Source: Deltaproteobacteria bacterium (GTDB lineage: Bacteria > Desulfobacterota > Desulfobulbia > Desulfobulbales > SURF-16). Taken from it: 47,655 nucleotides of DNA. The notes under the pieces are model-generated. The model worked only from the letters and a program-made list of their open reading frames with translations, searched no databases and was not told the origin of the DNA. Positions 15,857 through 24,281 of the stretch are shown here, piece after piece. The position numbers and the translations under genes are program-made. Positions within the stretch are counted from its first letter, which is position 1. The number at the start of each line of letters is the position of its first letter. The stretch is taken from contig JAOZOY010000003.1 of assembly GCA_029933005.1 (NCBI GenBank), positions 25,331 to 72,985 on the forward strand. Reading direction: 5' to 3'.

Positions 15857-17929
15857 TCAATCTTCATATGGCCAGGGGAGCATTCTCCCATCCAGGGCCG
15901 GATCTCCGGCCACGCCGCCGTTAACGCCTCGCCACAGTGCGGCCTGACGTCGGGAAAGAGTGACCAGCTTGATATTGCGGCTAGTGCTTTTTCCTGTCTC
16001 ATCGACCGCGGTCAGCCGCAGAACAGGTCCGGGATTGGGGCCGCTGTAAAATGTGGACGGCATGACAAAGGAGATCATCGAACCTTCGTCATTCAAGTTT
16101 TTTATCCTGACAGGCACACCGCTGACTTGTTGCCAGCTGAAATCAAGGGTATTGCGGTTCTCATCCCGTGTCGGGCCAGCATCAAGAATCACGGTCTCGC
16201 CAACGCTATAGCCTTTTGCCAGTTGTTTCAAGTTGATTTCCGGTGGCGGACTGCCAAGCTTAACCTTGATGTTTACCCTTTGCACCGGTGAACTTAATCC
16301 TCCTTGTTTAAAACGATATCTGATGACATCCTGACCGGAAAAGAAGTTGTCGGGAATATACTGGGACTGGCCATTACTCATTTTGATCAGGCGACCATGC
16401 AGGCCGGCTGTCTGTTGGTCTACATAGATCTTGTCATGAAAAGGAGTCCCGTTGATTGCCTGCCAGATTTCGGCCCAGTCTATAATGATTGTATCCGTGC
16501 TTGTAACCAGCAGAGCGACTTCTGCGGCGGCAATGGCCGGCGCGTCAGGTGTGAGGAGCACAGTCTCTGTTTCTGCCCCTTTCTTTTCTTCTGCCTTGGC
16601 GAGAAGAGCCAGGTTCGGCCCTGTAATAATAATGGTTGCCGGAGCGCTTTCCGACTTGCCGTCTCCTACCTTGAATTTAAGGTAATCCTCTCCGGGAAAG
16701 CTCTTATTCGGCAGATAGGTCAATTCGGGAGGATCACCGGATAAAATACCAAATTCAGGCTGGCGGATGATTTCGAAAACAAGTGGGTCATTATCTTCAT
16801 CTTCAGCCTTTAAAACAATGGCAATCTCTCCACCTTTTTCGTCCATCAGCAGGACATTATTTTCGGCAGCTGGAATTGAGTTTGTCTTAGCCGATTTTTC
16901 AATTTGAACAAAAAGGTTATCCTCTGACAAGGGAATCGGCGGAAGTTTTTCATCGTCTCCCAAGAAAAGAAACAGGGAAACGCTGACCAGCAGCAGGAGG
17001 CAAGCCGCCACAGCTGATAACAGTTTTCGGTTCATTGATGCCAGAAAAGCAGGCAGGACAAACCCGCTTCCTTCGTTCTTTTTTTCGCCCTCCTGTCCCT
17101 CAGACATGACTTGGGCAATTTCATCGTCGCCCATGCCGACCGTATTCTCGCCGCTGTCTTTTTTCTCTACGGCAGCCGATTTCGGTTCTTCAGCACCCGG
17201 ATCCTCTGCATCTTCCTCATCATCCGCCAGCATGGCGCTGAAATCCAGATCTTCCGATTGAAAGGGATCCTCGTTGTTGTCATCCTCGTCAAGATCGGAA
17301 AAAAAGTTATCCATATCATCCAGTTCGGAGACAAAATCTTCTTCTGTTGCGGATGCCTCATCCGCCATTTCCTGTTCCAGTTCGGAAGGCTTATCTGTCT
17401 CTTCGGCGGGAACCTCTTTGTCTCCGGCCTGCAATTCGTTGTTATCTTTCTGGTCAGTCCCACCATTTTTTTTCACATCTTCTTCCGGCGCTGCTGCATC
17501 AGTCTGGGCTGTATCCTCATCATTGCTGCCGAATAATTCATCGATGCCGGCCTGATCGAGCTCTTCAAAAACATCCGTGTCGCTACTTTTTTCTTCGGCT
17601 GGGGTCTCAACCTCCTGCTCTTTTTTCTGATCGCCTAAAAGGGCATCAATATTATCCTGGTCCAACTCATCTGAATCGTCCTCTTCCGCAGACTCTTCGA
17701 TATCCGTATCGTCAATCTTCCGCTCTTTTTCCTGATTGCCCAAAAGGGCATCAATCCCATCTTGATCAAGCTCGCTCTCATCTTCCTCCGGGGAGTCGCC
17801 ACTCTTTGCGTCCTGATCAAGTAGATCGTTAATATCTGACGGGTCAAGATCATCTGCATCAAATTCTTCATCCTCGATATCGTCCAGCCAGTCATCTATT
17901 TCAGAATTAATTAGTTTTTCGTCAGTCAT
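15857..17929 (-). CDS. Bitopic membrane protein: acidic IDALL-repeat cytoplasmic tail plus Ig/PKD-like periplasmic domains
   Basis: This 690-residue protein is of a kind I cannot name. Residues 1-300 are extremely acidic and contain repeated LDQxxIDxLLG motifs at residues 54-64, 89-99 and 124-134, spaced exactly 35 residues apart. More diverged versions are SEIDDWL (9-15) and DPSDINDLL (29-37). The motif resembles the FliM/FliY N-terminal CheY-binding peptide (SQDEIDALL). One transmembrane helix follows (about 303-323). The outer part has two cadherin/tandem-95-like beta domains (about 355-437, with EDNDPLVFEI, and about 455-557) and a PKD/REJ-like domain (about 562-657, with LDAGPTRDEN and FSWQQVSG). 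There is no clear signal peptide, so the N-terminus is likely cytoplasmic. It is the last gene of a leftward cluster with two FlgO-like proteins. The Shine-Dalgarno is weak. Confidence 0.8.
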   Translation of the reverse strand: MTDEKLINSEIDDWLDDIEDEEFDADDLDPSDINDLLDQDAKSGDSPEEDESELDQDGIDALLGNQEKERKIDDTDIEESAEEDDSDELDQDNIDALLGDQKKEQEVETPAEEKSSDTDVFEELDQAGIDELFGSNDEDTAQTDAAAPEEDVKKNGGTDQKDNNELQAGDKEVPAEETDKPSELEQEMADEASATEEDFVSELDDMDNFFSDLDEDDNNEDPFQSEDLDFSAMLADDEEDAEDPGAEEPKSAAVEKKDSGENTVGMGDDEIAQVMSEGQEGEKKNEGSGFVLPAFLASMNRKLLSAVAACLLLLVSVSLFLFLGDDEKLPPIPLSEDNLFVQIEKSAKTNSIPAAENNVLLMDEKGGEIAIVLKAEDEDNDPLVFEIIRQPEFGILSGDPPELTYLPNKSFPGEDYLKFKVGDGKSESAPATIIITGPNLALLAKAEEKKGAETETVLLTPDAPAIAAAEVALLVTSTDTIIIDWAEIWQAINGTPFHDKIYVDQQTAGLHGRLIKMSNGQSQYIPDNFFSGQDVIRYRFKQGGLSSPVQRVNIKVKLGSPPPEINLKQLAKGYSVGETVILDAGPTRDENRNTLDFSWQQVSGVPVRIKNLNDEGSMISFVMPSTFYSGPNPGPVLRLTAVDETGKSTSRNIKLVTLSRRQAALWRGVNGGVAGDPALDGRMLPWPYED

Positions 17930-17955
17930 GATTTTATACCAGATTGGTGGTTACA

Positions 17956-18492
17956 CTAATAACTTTCAGCATAGCTGTGGAGAGCCCGGTAAATTGGCTC
18001 CGACATTTCCACATTTGCGACATAGGCCCGTCTTTCTCCATACGCATTGCGGCCATGGATATGGATTCGTAAAAAACCATCCATCTCCTCCAGCATGCCT
18101 CCGACGATCTGTTCATGATTGTCTTCGGCGGGGACCTGAGAAACGGAACAGCAGTTAATCATGGCTGCCATCTGGTCGGCCAGGGTAATGCCGAGAATGG
18201 TCACTTTTTTTATCCGGTAATCACTGATGACGTTAAAAGGGCGCACTTTAATCACTGATGATCCGAAGAATTCATCAAACTGCCGGCTTGCGTCATCACA
18301 AATCATGGCAACCAGTTCGGACAGATTGGCATAGCTGTTTAAGCTGAACTGTTGGGGTACCTGCTCTTTTTCAAAAAGATCGGCACTTGATTCTTCCAAG
18401 GCCAGGGAGAGTGTGGGAAACCCAGGGCATAAAATTATCAAAATCAGCCAGCAAATCATACTGCCACGCTTCTGTTTTAATATGTTTTTCAT
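17956..18492 (-). CDS. Small exported protein of FlgO-like cluster
   Basis: This is a 178-residue protein with a signal peptide (hydrophobic about 13-30, cleavage near LSLA). The mature region has a predicted helix followed by SSVIKVRPFNVISDYRIKKVTILGITLADQMAAMIN. That order, a helix and strand followed by a helix rich in A/M, is reminiscent of the FlgO fold in its two neighbours, but the similarity is weak and I treat the family as unknown. The C-terminus ends SEPIYRALHSYAESY. AAGGAAAAC precedes the ATG. It lies between the IDALL-repeat membrane protein (26-base gap) and a FlgO-domain protein (24-base gap), so all are probably co-transcribed. Confidence 0.7.
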   Translation of the reverse strand: MKNILKQKRGSMICWLILIILCPGFPTLSLALEESSADLFEKEQVPQQFSLNSYANLSELVAMICDDASRQFDEFFGSSVIKVRPFNVISDYRIKKVTILGITLADQMAAMINCCSVSQVPAEDNHEQIVGGMLEEMDGFLRIHIHGRNAYGERRAYVANVEMSEPIYRALHSYAESY

Positions 18493-18516
18493 ATTTGTTT
18501 TCCTTAAAGATCCGAC

Positions 18517-19356
18517 TTAGTCGTTCATCCCTTTAACGGCAATGGTAAATGGCTGCTGGTCTATGGTATGGAAAAGGCCGAGAAGTTCACGGTTCAACGG
18601 CATGGTGTAACGCCAGGAGGTTTTAACCAGGCCATTTTGCAGATTGACCAGTCGCCCTTGGACGATCAGGGTTTTTCTGGTATTGGTAAAGGTTGAGACC
18701 ACGACATAATTCACTTGCGGAGAACTATTGGCAAGCTCGCCGATATTTCTGGACAAAATAAATTCACCGCTCTGGGCCATGATGTTGATTTCTTTTCCCA
18801 GCCTCAATTCCGTCACCTTCAACCCCCGGTCGGCAATATCGGTAAGGAGAAATTCCGCCATAATGCGACCGAACTCAGTTTCCCGCTTCAGATCGGACAG
18901 GGGAACAGCGCCGACAACAGCCACGGTGGAGGTTAAGTTTTTCTCTCCATCATCCTTGAGCTGATAAAAAATCTTGCCGGCAACATCACGCGATATATCC
19001 GAAAGTCTGCTTTCCATTCCCTGGGACTTGGAAGCCTCGGGCATATAATGATAGATTTGGTAACTTGAAGATCTGCAGGGTGGGGTTCTCTGAACCTGGG
19101 GTGCTTTTTCGTCCGCTTTTTCTTCAATTTCAAGATAGGCGCTCGGCAGCCGGGAAGAAGGAGGAGCGACAGATTTTTCTTTGACAGGAGGCTCAGCCGG
19201 CGGTTGTTGAACAACTGCGGCCTGTATCTGTGGTACCTGAACTTCAACCATGGGTTTTTGCGGCTCGGGTTGTGATGGGTTCTCCATCGACGCACAGGCA
19301 AAACAGGTCGAGGACAGCATTAAACAGCCCATGAGACAGATTATCTCCCTTTTCAT
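18517..19356 (-). CDS. FlgO-domain exported protein (1)
   Basis: This 279-residue protein starts at the ATG at 19356, which GGGAGAAAAAAG precedes. An in-frame upstream start at 19392 lacks a site. The N-terminal signal sequence ends near CFACAS. The cysteine there could be lipidated, but the lipobox is not canonical. A Pro/Gln/Glu-rich linker (about 28-95) leads to a C-terminal FlgO-type domain. Its marks are VAVVGAVPLSDLKRETEFGRIMAEFL, RGLKVTELRLGKEINI, GEFILSRNIGEL, and the final strand pattern VQGRLVNLQNGLV. FlgO in Vibrio is an outer-membrane protein needed for flagellar stability. Whether this homologue acts in motility is not shown here, since no flagellar genes are in the window. Confidence 0.8.
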   Translation of the reverse strand: MKREIICLMGCLMLSSTCFACASMENPSQPEPQKPMVEVQVPQIQAAVVQQPPAEPPVKEKSVAPPSSRLPSAYLEIEEKADEKAPQVQRTPPCRSSSYQIYHYMPEASKSQGMESRLSDISRDVAGKIFYQLKDDGEKNLTSTVAVVGAVPLSDLKRETEFGRIMAEFLLTDIADRGLKVTELRLGKEINIMAQSGEFILSRNIGELANSSPQVNYVVVSTFTNTRKTLIVQGRLVNLQNGLVKTSWRYTMPLNRELLGLFHTIDQQPFTIAVKGMND

Positions 19357-19515
19357 CTTTTTTCTCCCTGGAATATGGTGGTCACCTGTCAAAGCAGGAA
19401 TTGGACCTGGGTTTTAATTTTTTTATGGACAGCGCATGCGTATCTGTTGATTGTTCAGCAATCATTCAGAGTCTTCATCCTATTTGCCTAATTTGCTGCA
19501 ACTGTACGATTCTCA

Positions 19516-20196
19516 TCACAGTTCAAGTTTTTTTAGATACATAAATTCCTGCGGTTGTGTCCGCGCCGATGCTGAATCAGCCAGTAGCTGCCGGGTAAGC
19601 TGATTTTTTGGAAACAGGACTGTGGCGCTGGACAGCAGGGACGATGTTCTGTTGTCCAGAATTCTTGCATTAACAATAATATGATTTTTTCCGTCCAGAT
19701 AGGTCCCGGTAAGCATGGCGCCGGTGGTGATGTCTTCGGCAATTTCGTCCGGATTCCTGGAGAGGCCGTATTCGCCCCGTTTCTGCTGTACATGGATGGA
19801 GAGACTTTTCTGGATATCGTGAACGGTAAAAGAGCGTTGCTGGAATTCACTCATCAGCTGTCCGGCCAGATAACGGCCAAACGATGAGGTGCGGGAAAGC
19901 TTGTTGTTGTCGACAAAGGTGCAGACCACCAAACCATCGGCAAGAACACCAACCTGGGGGTCTCTGTCTTCAAGGTGAGTATAAAGACGGTCAGCCATAT
20001 CCCTGATTTGAAGGATCAGATCACAATCCTGATTTTGGCAGTTCTGCTTCGCTTGCTGCAAAAAAACAGGCCCTTGGAAAGGCGGTGGGCTGAACTGATC
20101 GGAATACGATTGAAAACCGAGGCCATTCACCGGCAGAAACAGAAATGATGGAAGCAAAAAAATCCACAGACAGTTCCGTAAGCTGAATTGATCCAT
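19516..20196 (-). CDS. FlgO-domain exported protein (2)
   Basis: This 226-residue protein has a signal peptide (hydrophobic about 10-27). The FlgO-type domain covers most of the mature chain. Marks include MADRLYTHL, VVCTFVDNNKLSRTSSFGRYLAGQLMSEF, RSFTVHDIQKSLSIHV, GEYGLSRNPDEIAEDI, GAMLTGTYLDGKNHIIVNARI and LLSSATVLF. AAGGAAAAAA precedes the ATG, as in the next two genes, suggesting a common operon. There are 159 bases between its stop and the start of the next FlgO-like gene. It has no lipobox, unlike Vibrio FlgO. It heads the four-gene leftward cluster. Upstream lies repeat copy E. Confidence 0.82.
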   Translation of the reverse strand: MDQFSLRNCLWIFLLPSFLFLPVNGLGFQSYSDQFSPPPFQGPVFLQQAKQNCQNQDCDLILQIRDMADRLYTHLEDRDPQVGVLADGLVVCTFVDNNKLSRTSSFGRYLAGQLMSEFQQRSFTVHDIQKSLSIHVQQKRGEYGLSRNPDEIAEDITTGAMLTGTYLDGKNHIIVNARILDNRTSSLLSSATVLFPKNQLTRQLLADSASARTQPQEFMYLKKLEL

Positions 20197-20257
20197 TTTT
20201 TTTCCTTAAAAAACATGGCGTCTGATGGAAAGCATCCGGACGACCGAATTAAAAAAA

Positions 20258-20428
20258 CGTAACTGTTCACCAAGGGCTATAATCCTTAGGGAAACTCCGT
20301 ACTGTAAGGGTTTACCAGTGACCCAGATGTGTGCAGATAAGTGTAGATTCAAGCAGGCTGGCCAACGATAGTAAGCCTGTGTGAGCCGGTCTGATCGTGC
20401 ACAGATGGGGTGCTGGTAAACTTTTACG
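20258..20428. repeat. Intergenic inverted-repeat element, copy E
   Basis: It begins CGTAACTGTTCACCAAGG (20258-20275) and ends GGTGCTGGTAAACTTTTACG (20409-20428). The left interior GGGCTATAATCCTTAGGGAAACTC...CTGTAAGGGTTTACCAGTG matches copy A (1523-1569) in the same order with scattered changes. It lies just upstream of the FlgO-like cluster and is likely to include or displace its promoter. Confidence 0.65.
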
Positions 20429-20816
20429 AAACAACAGGGTTTGTCTTTTTACATCGGTAAGATATGAAAATGTCTTAAATAGAAAATAACCGAGAAGGAG
20501 ATTTTTAAGGGATAAAGGGGTAGAGGGACAAAGGGACAGAGGGGAGGAGGCCACAGAGGAATTTATTTTATTTGTTAAAATATGGTCTCGTCAAAAGCTC
20601 CTGATTCATCAAAAATCTAGAGGGCTTTTTAGTTCTTTGATAGTAACGCTTTTCACTGTATGTTAGGCATCACACCAGTTCCGGTTGAGCCAAATAAAAT
20701 CGAGATATCATAACCAGGCCAATTCAGCCGACGCAAAAAACAGCGCGGCGTTTCTACCGTGAGAGGCGGTCTTACGGCTGTCGATAAATTTCACACCAAA
20801 CAAAGAAGACTATCAA
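20429..20816. other. Gap upstream of SpoIIAA-like gene, no gene found
   Basis: This stretch follows repeat copy E. It starts A/T-rich, then has a purine-rich patch (GGGATAAAGGGGTAGAGGGACAAAG at about 20509-20533), and then about 180 bases of mixed composition that look different from the flanking genome. It contains a GTTAGGC at about 20661, but no paired inverse core, so I do not call an attC site. No open frame with a ribosome-binding site is visible. Confidence 0.4.
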
Positions 20817-21179
20817 ATGATCGAGAAGATACCTGATCTACCAGGCAACGCACTCGGCTTCACAGCGAAAGGGACGGTAACCGCAAGTGACTACGAGTCC
20901 GTCATAATTCCAGCGGTGGAGGAACTGTTCTCTCACCAGAGTAAGATTCGTATCCTCTACCACCTCGGCGAAGACTTCATGGGATTCGAAGCCGCTGCCA
21001 TTTGGGATGATACAAAATTGGTCCTGAAGCATTTCACGGGCTGGGAGAGAATGGCAGTCGTATCGGATATCGAGTGGATACGGACAGCCATCAAATTTTT
21101 TGGACTTGGGATCCCAGGGCATGTTCGTGTATTTCATAACAGCGAACTCGCCGAAGCAACACAGTGGATCAGCGAGTAG
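20817..21179 (+). CDS. SpoIIAA-like (STAS-related) protein
   Basis: This is a 120-residue cytosolic protein of the SpoIIAA-like family, a STAS-fold group found widely outside sporulation. Typical segments are the N-terminal GNALGFTAKGTVTASDYESVI, RILYHLGEDFMGFEAAAIWDD, the FTGWERMAVVSDIEWIRTAIKFFG stretch and the end PGHVRVFHNSELAEATQWI. The family's function is unclear; lipid binding and regulatory roles have been suggested for relatives. AAGAAGAC before the ATG is a modest ribosome-binding site. By eye its codon use (ATA, CTA, CGG-poor) differs from its neighbours, which could reflect transfer. It stands alone between two non-coding gaps. Confidence 0.85.
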   Translation: MIEKIPDLPGNALGFTAKGTVTASDYESVIIPAVEELFSHQSKIRILYHLGEDFMGFEAAAIWDDTKLVLKHFTGWERMAVVSDIEWIRTAIKFFGLGIPGHVRVFHNSELAEATQWISE

Positions 21180-21269
21180 ATGTCCTTTGCTTTTTTGATG
21201 GATAAAGGCTTTTGGATAAAATTCAAACACGTCTCTTCTGTATAGTTGGCAACCACGCCACTGCGGGCA

Positions 21270-21302
21270 GGTGATTTCGGTCGATTGGGCTTGGAAATCA
21301 CC
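21270..21302. terminator. Stem-loop downstream of SpoIIAA-like gene
   Basis: GGTGATTTC (21270-21278) pairs exactly with GAAATCACC (21294-21302) around a 15-base loop. There is no T-run after it, so it may be a 3'-end hairpin or part of the polA leader. Confidence 0.3.
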
Positions 21303-21378
21303 AACAGTGCGGATCACCTCTTAAAACCCTCATTTCTCCCGATTGCCAAAATATACCACACCTGTTACACTCGCCGGC

Positions 21379-24054
21379 ATGAACATGGAACCTGTTTACC
21401 TCATTGACGGTAGCGCTTACATTTATCGGGCCTATCATGCGATAACCCCCCTTTCAAATAAGAAGGGACTGCCTACCCATGCCGTTCTCGGTTTTACTAA
21501 TATTCTGCGTCGAATCATGCGCGACAGGGAAGCCAAGTTCATGGCCGTGGCCTTTGATGTTAAAGGGCCGGTCTTCCGCCATGATATTTTTCCGGACTAC
21601 AAGGCCAATCGTCCCCCCATGCCGGATGATCTGGCCTGTCAGATTCCCTGGGTCAAAAAGATTGTTCAGGCCCACAATATTCTTTGTCTTGAACAACAGG
21701 GCGTTGAGGCGGATGACTTGATTGCTTCGGCGGCCCGACTTCTGGAACGGGCTGGCATTCCGGTCGTCATTGTCTCCGGCGACAAAGACTTTTTCCAGCT
21801 TGTCTCGGACAAGGTGAGTTGCTGGGAGCCCATGAATGATAAAATCATGACTCCGGCCGGGGTCAAAAAAAAATACAATGTTGTTCCATCCCAGCTGAAT
21901 GATCTTTTCGGACTCATGGGGGATAAAGCCGATAATATCCCTGGTGTGCCAGGTGTTGGACCAAAGACTGCTGAAAAGCTGATCAACGAGTTTGGCTCGA
22001 TGGCCGATCTTTTCTCTCATCTTGATCAGATGAAAAAGTCAAAATTGAAGGAAAAATTAATCGAGTTTCAAGATCAGGCCCTGCTGTCAAAAAAATTGAT
22101 AGGGATGAAAGAGGATCTCGATGTCCCCGGCACACGCAACGACTACCTGTTGCCCGAACCTGACAGGGAGACATTGCACGGGATCTATACGGAGCTCGAT
22201 TTTACCCGCCTGATGAATACCGAGAAACATCCGGAAAAGATGAGCCACCAGGGCTTTCGTCTCGTGCGCACGGAAGAAGAGCTTGATCATCTGATTGATG
22301 ATCTGCAGCAGGCGGAAATCCTTGTCCTTGACACCGAGACCACATCCCTTGACTCTTTGAGCGCCGGGTTAGTCGGCATTTCGCTCTGTACCGGTCCGGA
22401 TATCGCTTATTATATTCCCCTTGGTCACCTTCAGGACGGAACGGATCTCTGTTCCGGTCAGCTTGATCTGAAGTGTGTTGCAGACAGACTGCGCCCTTTT
22501 TTCAGCCGGCCAGATCTGCCCAAGCTGGCTCATAATATGAAATATGATTATGAAGTGCTGAAGCAGCATGACCTGTCTCTAAGCACTACTCTGCTAGACT
22601 CCATGATTGCCTCCTACCTGCTTGATCCCTCTCGCCGGGCCCATAACCTCGATGGTCTCTGCCTGGATTATCTGCAGCAGCGTCTCACTACATTTGCCGA
22701 AGTCACGGGCAAGGATAAAAGACCTGACGCCTTTGCTCATGTTGCGCCGGAAGAGGCTGGAGAGTATGCCTGTGAGGACGTGCGGGCCAGCCTGCTTCTC
22801 TGGCAGCTTTTTGAGCCGCAACTTCGGAAATTACAGCTTTGGAGTCTTTTCTGCGATGTTGAAATGAAACTGGTACCGATTCTGGCCAAGATGGAAGAGA
22901 ACGGTATCCTTGTGGATGTAGAAAAGTTGCGGGAACTGTCCATTGAGTTTGCCGATCAGATCAGTGAACTGGAAGAAAAAATATATGATCTGGCCGGGGA
23001 GACATTTAATATCAATTCGCCCAGGCAGCTTGGGACAATTTTTTTTGATAAACTGGGCCTTCCCCACGGCCGCAAAACAAAGACGGGTTATTCCACCGAT
23101 ATCAAGGTACTGGAAAAGCTGTCCGCCTATCACGATCTGCCGGCCGAGATCATCGCCCATCGAACTTTAAGCAAGCTGAAATACACATATGTTGACAAGC
23201 TGACTGGACAGATCAATCCGGTAACCGGCCGCATCCATACTTCCTTTAACCAGACCGTGACGGCCACCGGCCGGTTGAGCAGTAGTAATCCGAATCTGCA
23301 GAATATTCCAATTCGGACACCCGAGGGGCAACGCATCAGGGAGGCGTTTATTCCAGCGCCGGGGTCCCTTTTTCTGGCGGCGGATTATTCACAGATTGAT
23401 CTTCGCGTTCTGGCCCATTACTCCGGTGATGAGGCTCTGCTTGAGGCTTTCCGTGCCGGCCGGGATATTCATAACCAGACGGCCGGGGAGATCTTTCGCG
23501 TCAATCCGAATCTGGTCACCAAAAAAATGCGCCGGGTAGCCAAAACCATTAACTTCGGGATTGTCTACGGGATGAGCGCCTTTGGTCTGGCCAGTCAGCT
23601 GAGCATCAGCCGCAAAGAAGCTCAAACTTTTATTAACCGTTATTTTGATCATTATCGAGGGGTTAAGCAGTTCATGGTTGATATTGTCGTCCAAGCTGGA
23701 GAGGACGGTTATGTCACTACCCTGCTGCATCGGAGAAGATTGCTGCCCGATATCAAAAGCCCTAATAAAACCCGAAGAGAGTTTGCCGAACGGACTGCCA
23801 TCAATACGCCAATCCAGGGAACGGCGGCGGATATTATCAAGCTGGCCACCCTGAAAACAGACGAGCTCCTGCAGAAAGCCGAATTGAATGCCAAACTTCT
23901 TCTGCAGATTCATGACGAACTCATTTTTGAGGTCCCGGAAGAGGAAATTGATAAGACATCCTCATTGGTCAAGGAAGCCATGGAATCGGTTCTTGAGCTG
24001 GATGTTCCACTGGTGGTGAATCTTTCCGTAGGGCAAAATTTGGCCAAAACATGA
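21379..24054 (+). CDS. polA: DNA polymerase I
   Basis: This is the cytosolic repair and lagging-strand polymerase. The N-terminal 5'-nuclease has YLIDGSAYIYRAYHA, GVEADDLIA, VSGDKDFFQLV and GDKADNIPGVPGVGPKTA. The 3'-5' exonuclease appears active, with LVLDTETTSLD keeping Asp-x-Glu. The polymerase domain has motif A DYSQIDLRVLAHYSGD, motif B with KTINFGIVYGMS, and motif C LQIHDELIFEVP. The start given is the ATG at 21379 (MNMEPVYLIDGS), closest to the family's usual start; 891 residues result. A TTG at 21343 would add 12 residues and an ATG at 21385 would remove two. None has a strong ribosome-binding site. Confidence 0.96.
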   Translation: MNMEPVYLIDGSAYIYRAYHAITPLSNKKGLPTHAVLGFTNILRRIMRDREAKFMAVAFDVKGPVFRHDIFPDYKANRPPMPDDLACQIPWVKKIVQAHNILCLEQQGVEADDLIASAARLLERAGIPVVIVSGDKDFFQLVSDKVSCWEPMNDKIMTPAGVKKKYNVVPSQLNDLFGLMGDKADNIPGVPGVGPKTAEKLINEFGSMADLFSHLDQMKKSKLKEKLIEFQDQALLSKKLIGMKEDLDVPGTRNDYLLPEPDRETLHGIYTELDFTRLMNTEKHPEKMSHQGFRLVRTEEELDHLIDDLQQAEILVLDTETTSLDSLSAGLVGISLCTGPDIAYYIPLGHLQDGTDLCSGQLDLKCVADRLRPFFSRPDLPKLAHNMKYDYEVLKQHDLSLSTTLLDSMIASYLLDPSRRAHNLDGLCLDYLQQRLTTFAEVTGKDKRPDAFAHVAPEEAGEYACEDVRASLLLWQLFEPQLRKLQLWSLFCDVEMKLVPILAKMEENGILVDVEKLRELSIEFADQISELEEKIYDLAGETFNINSPRQLGTIFFDKLGLPHGRKTKTGYSTDIKVLEKLSAYHDLPAEIIAHRTLSKLKYTYVDKLTGQINPVTGRIHTSFNQTVTATGRLSSSNPNLQNIPIRTPEGQRIREAFIPAPGSLFLAADYSQIDLRVLAHYSGDEALLEAFRAGRDIHNQTAGEIFRVNPNLVTKKMRRVAKTINFGIVYGMSAFGLASQLSISRKEAQTFINRYFDHYRGVKQFMVDIVVQAGEDGYVTTLLHRRRLLPDIKSPNKTRREFAERTAINTPIQGTAADIIKLATLKTDELLQKAELNAKLLLQIHDELIFEVPEEEIDKTSSLVKEAMESVLELDVPLVVNLSVGQNLAKT

Positions 24055-24098
24055 TTTTATTTTGTTAAACTGGTTTGAATTGATTATAAAATGTATTT

Positions 24099-24120
24099 GT
24101 TAACTGTTTAGCAAGGCACC
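24099..24120. repeat. Solitary terminus of the GTAACTGTTCAG repeat family
   Basis: GTTAACTGTTTAGCAAGGCACC resembles the left terminus of copy C. No matching right end was found in the 227-base gap between polA and ppiD, so it is a decayed or partial copy at best. Confidence 0.3.
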
Positions 24121-24281
24121 CGGAATGACGGTGGTGGATAATTTTAATTTATCATCCTGATTCTACGATTTTTATACAGGCTACTCGATATCTTGTTACT
24201 GAAAAGAGCGATAGGCTTTAGGTATGTTTAATGTTTGGCTAGACCTTTAAGTATTATTATTAAATAACAGGAGAACAACAT

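Noticed and set aside
16304-17555. Several + strand frames opposite the acidic membrane protein
   Set aside because: Complementary reading of Asp/Glu-rich codons gives Phe/Val/Ser-rich frames. The minus-strand protein has repeats, a membrane helix and recognisable beta domains.
20655-20816. Integron-type attC site before the SpoIIAA-like gene
   Set aside because: A GTTAGGC is present, but no matching inverse core and no foldable pair at the expected distance were found.
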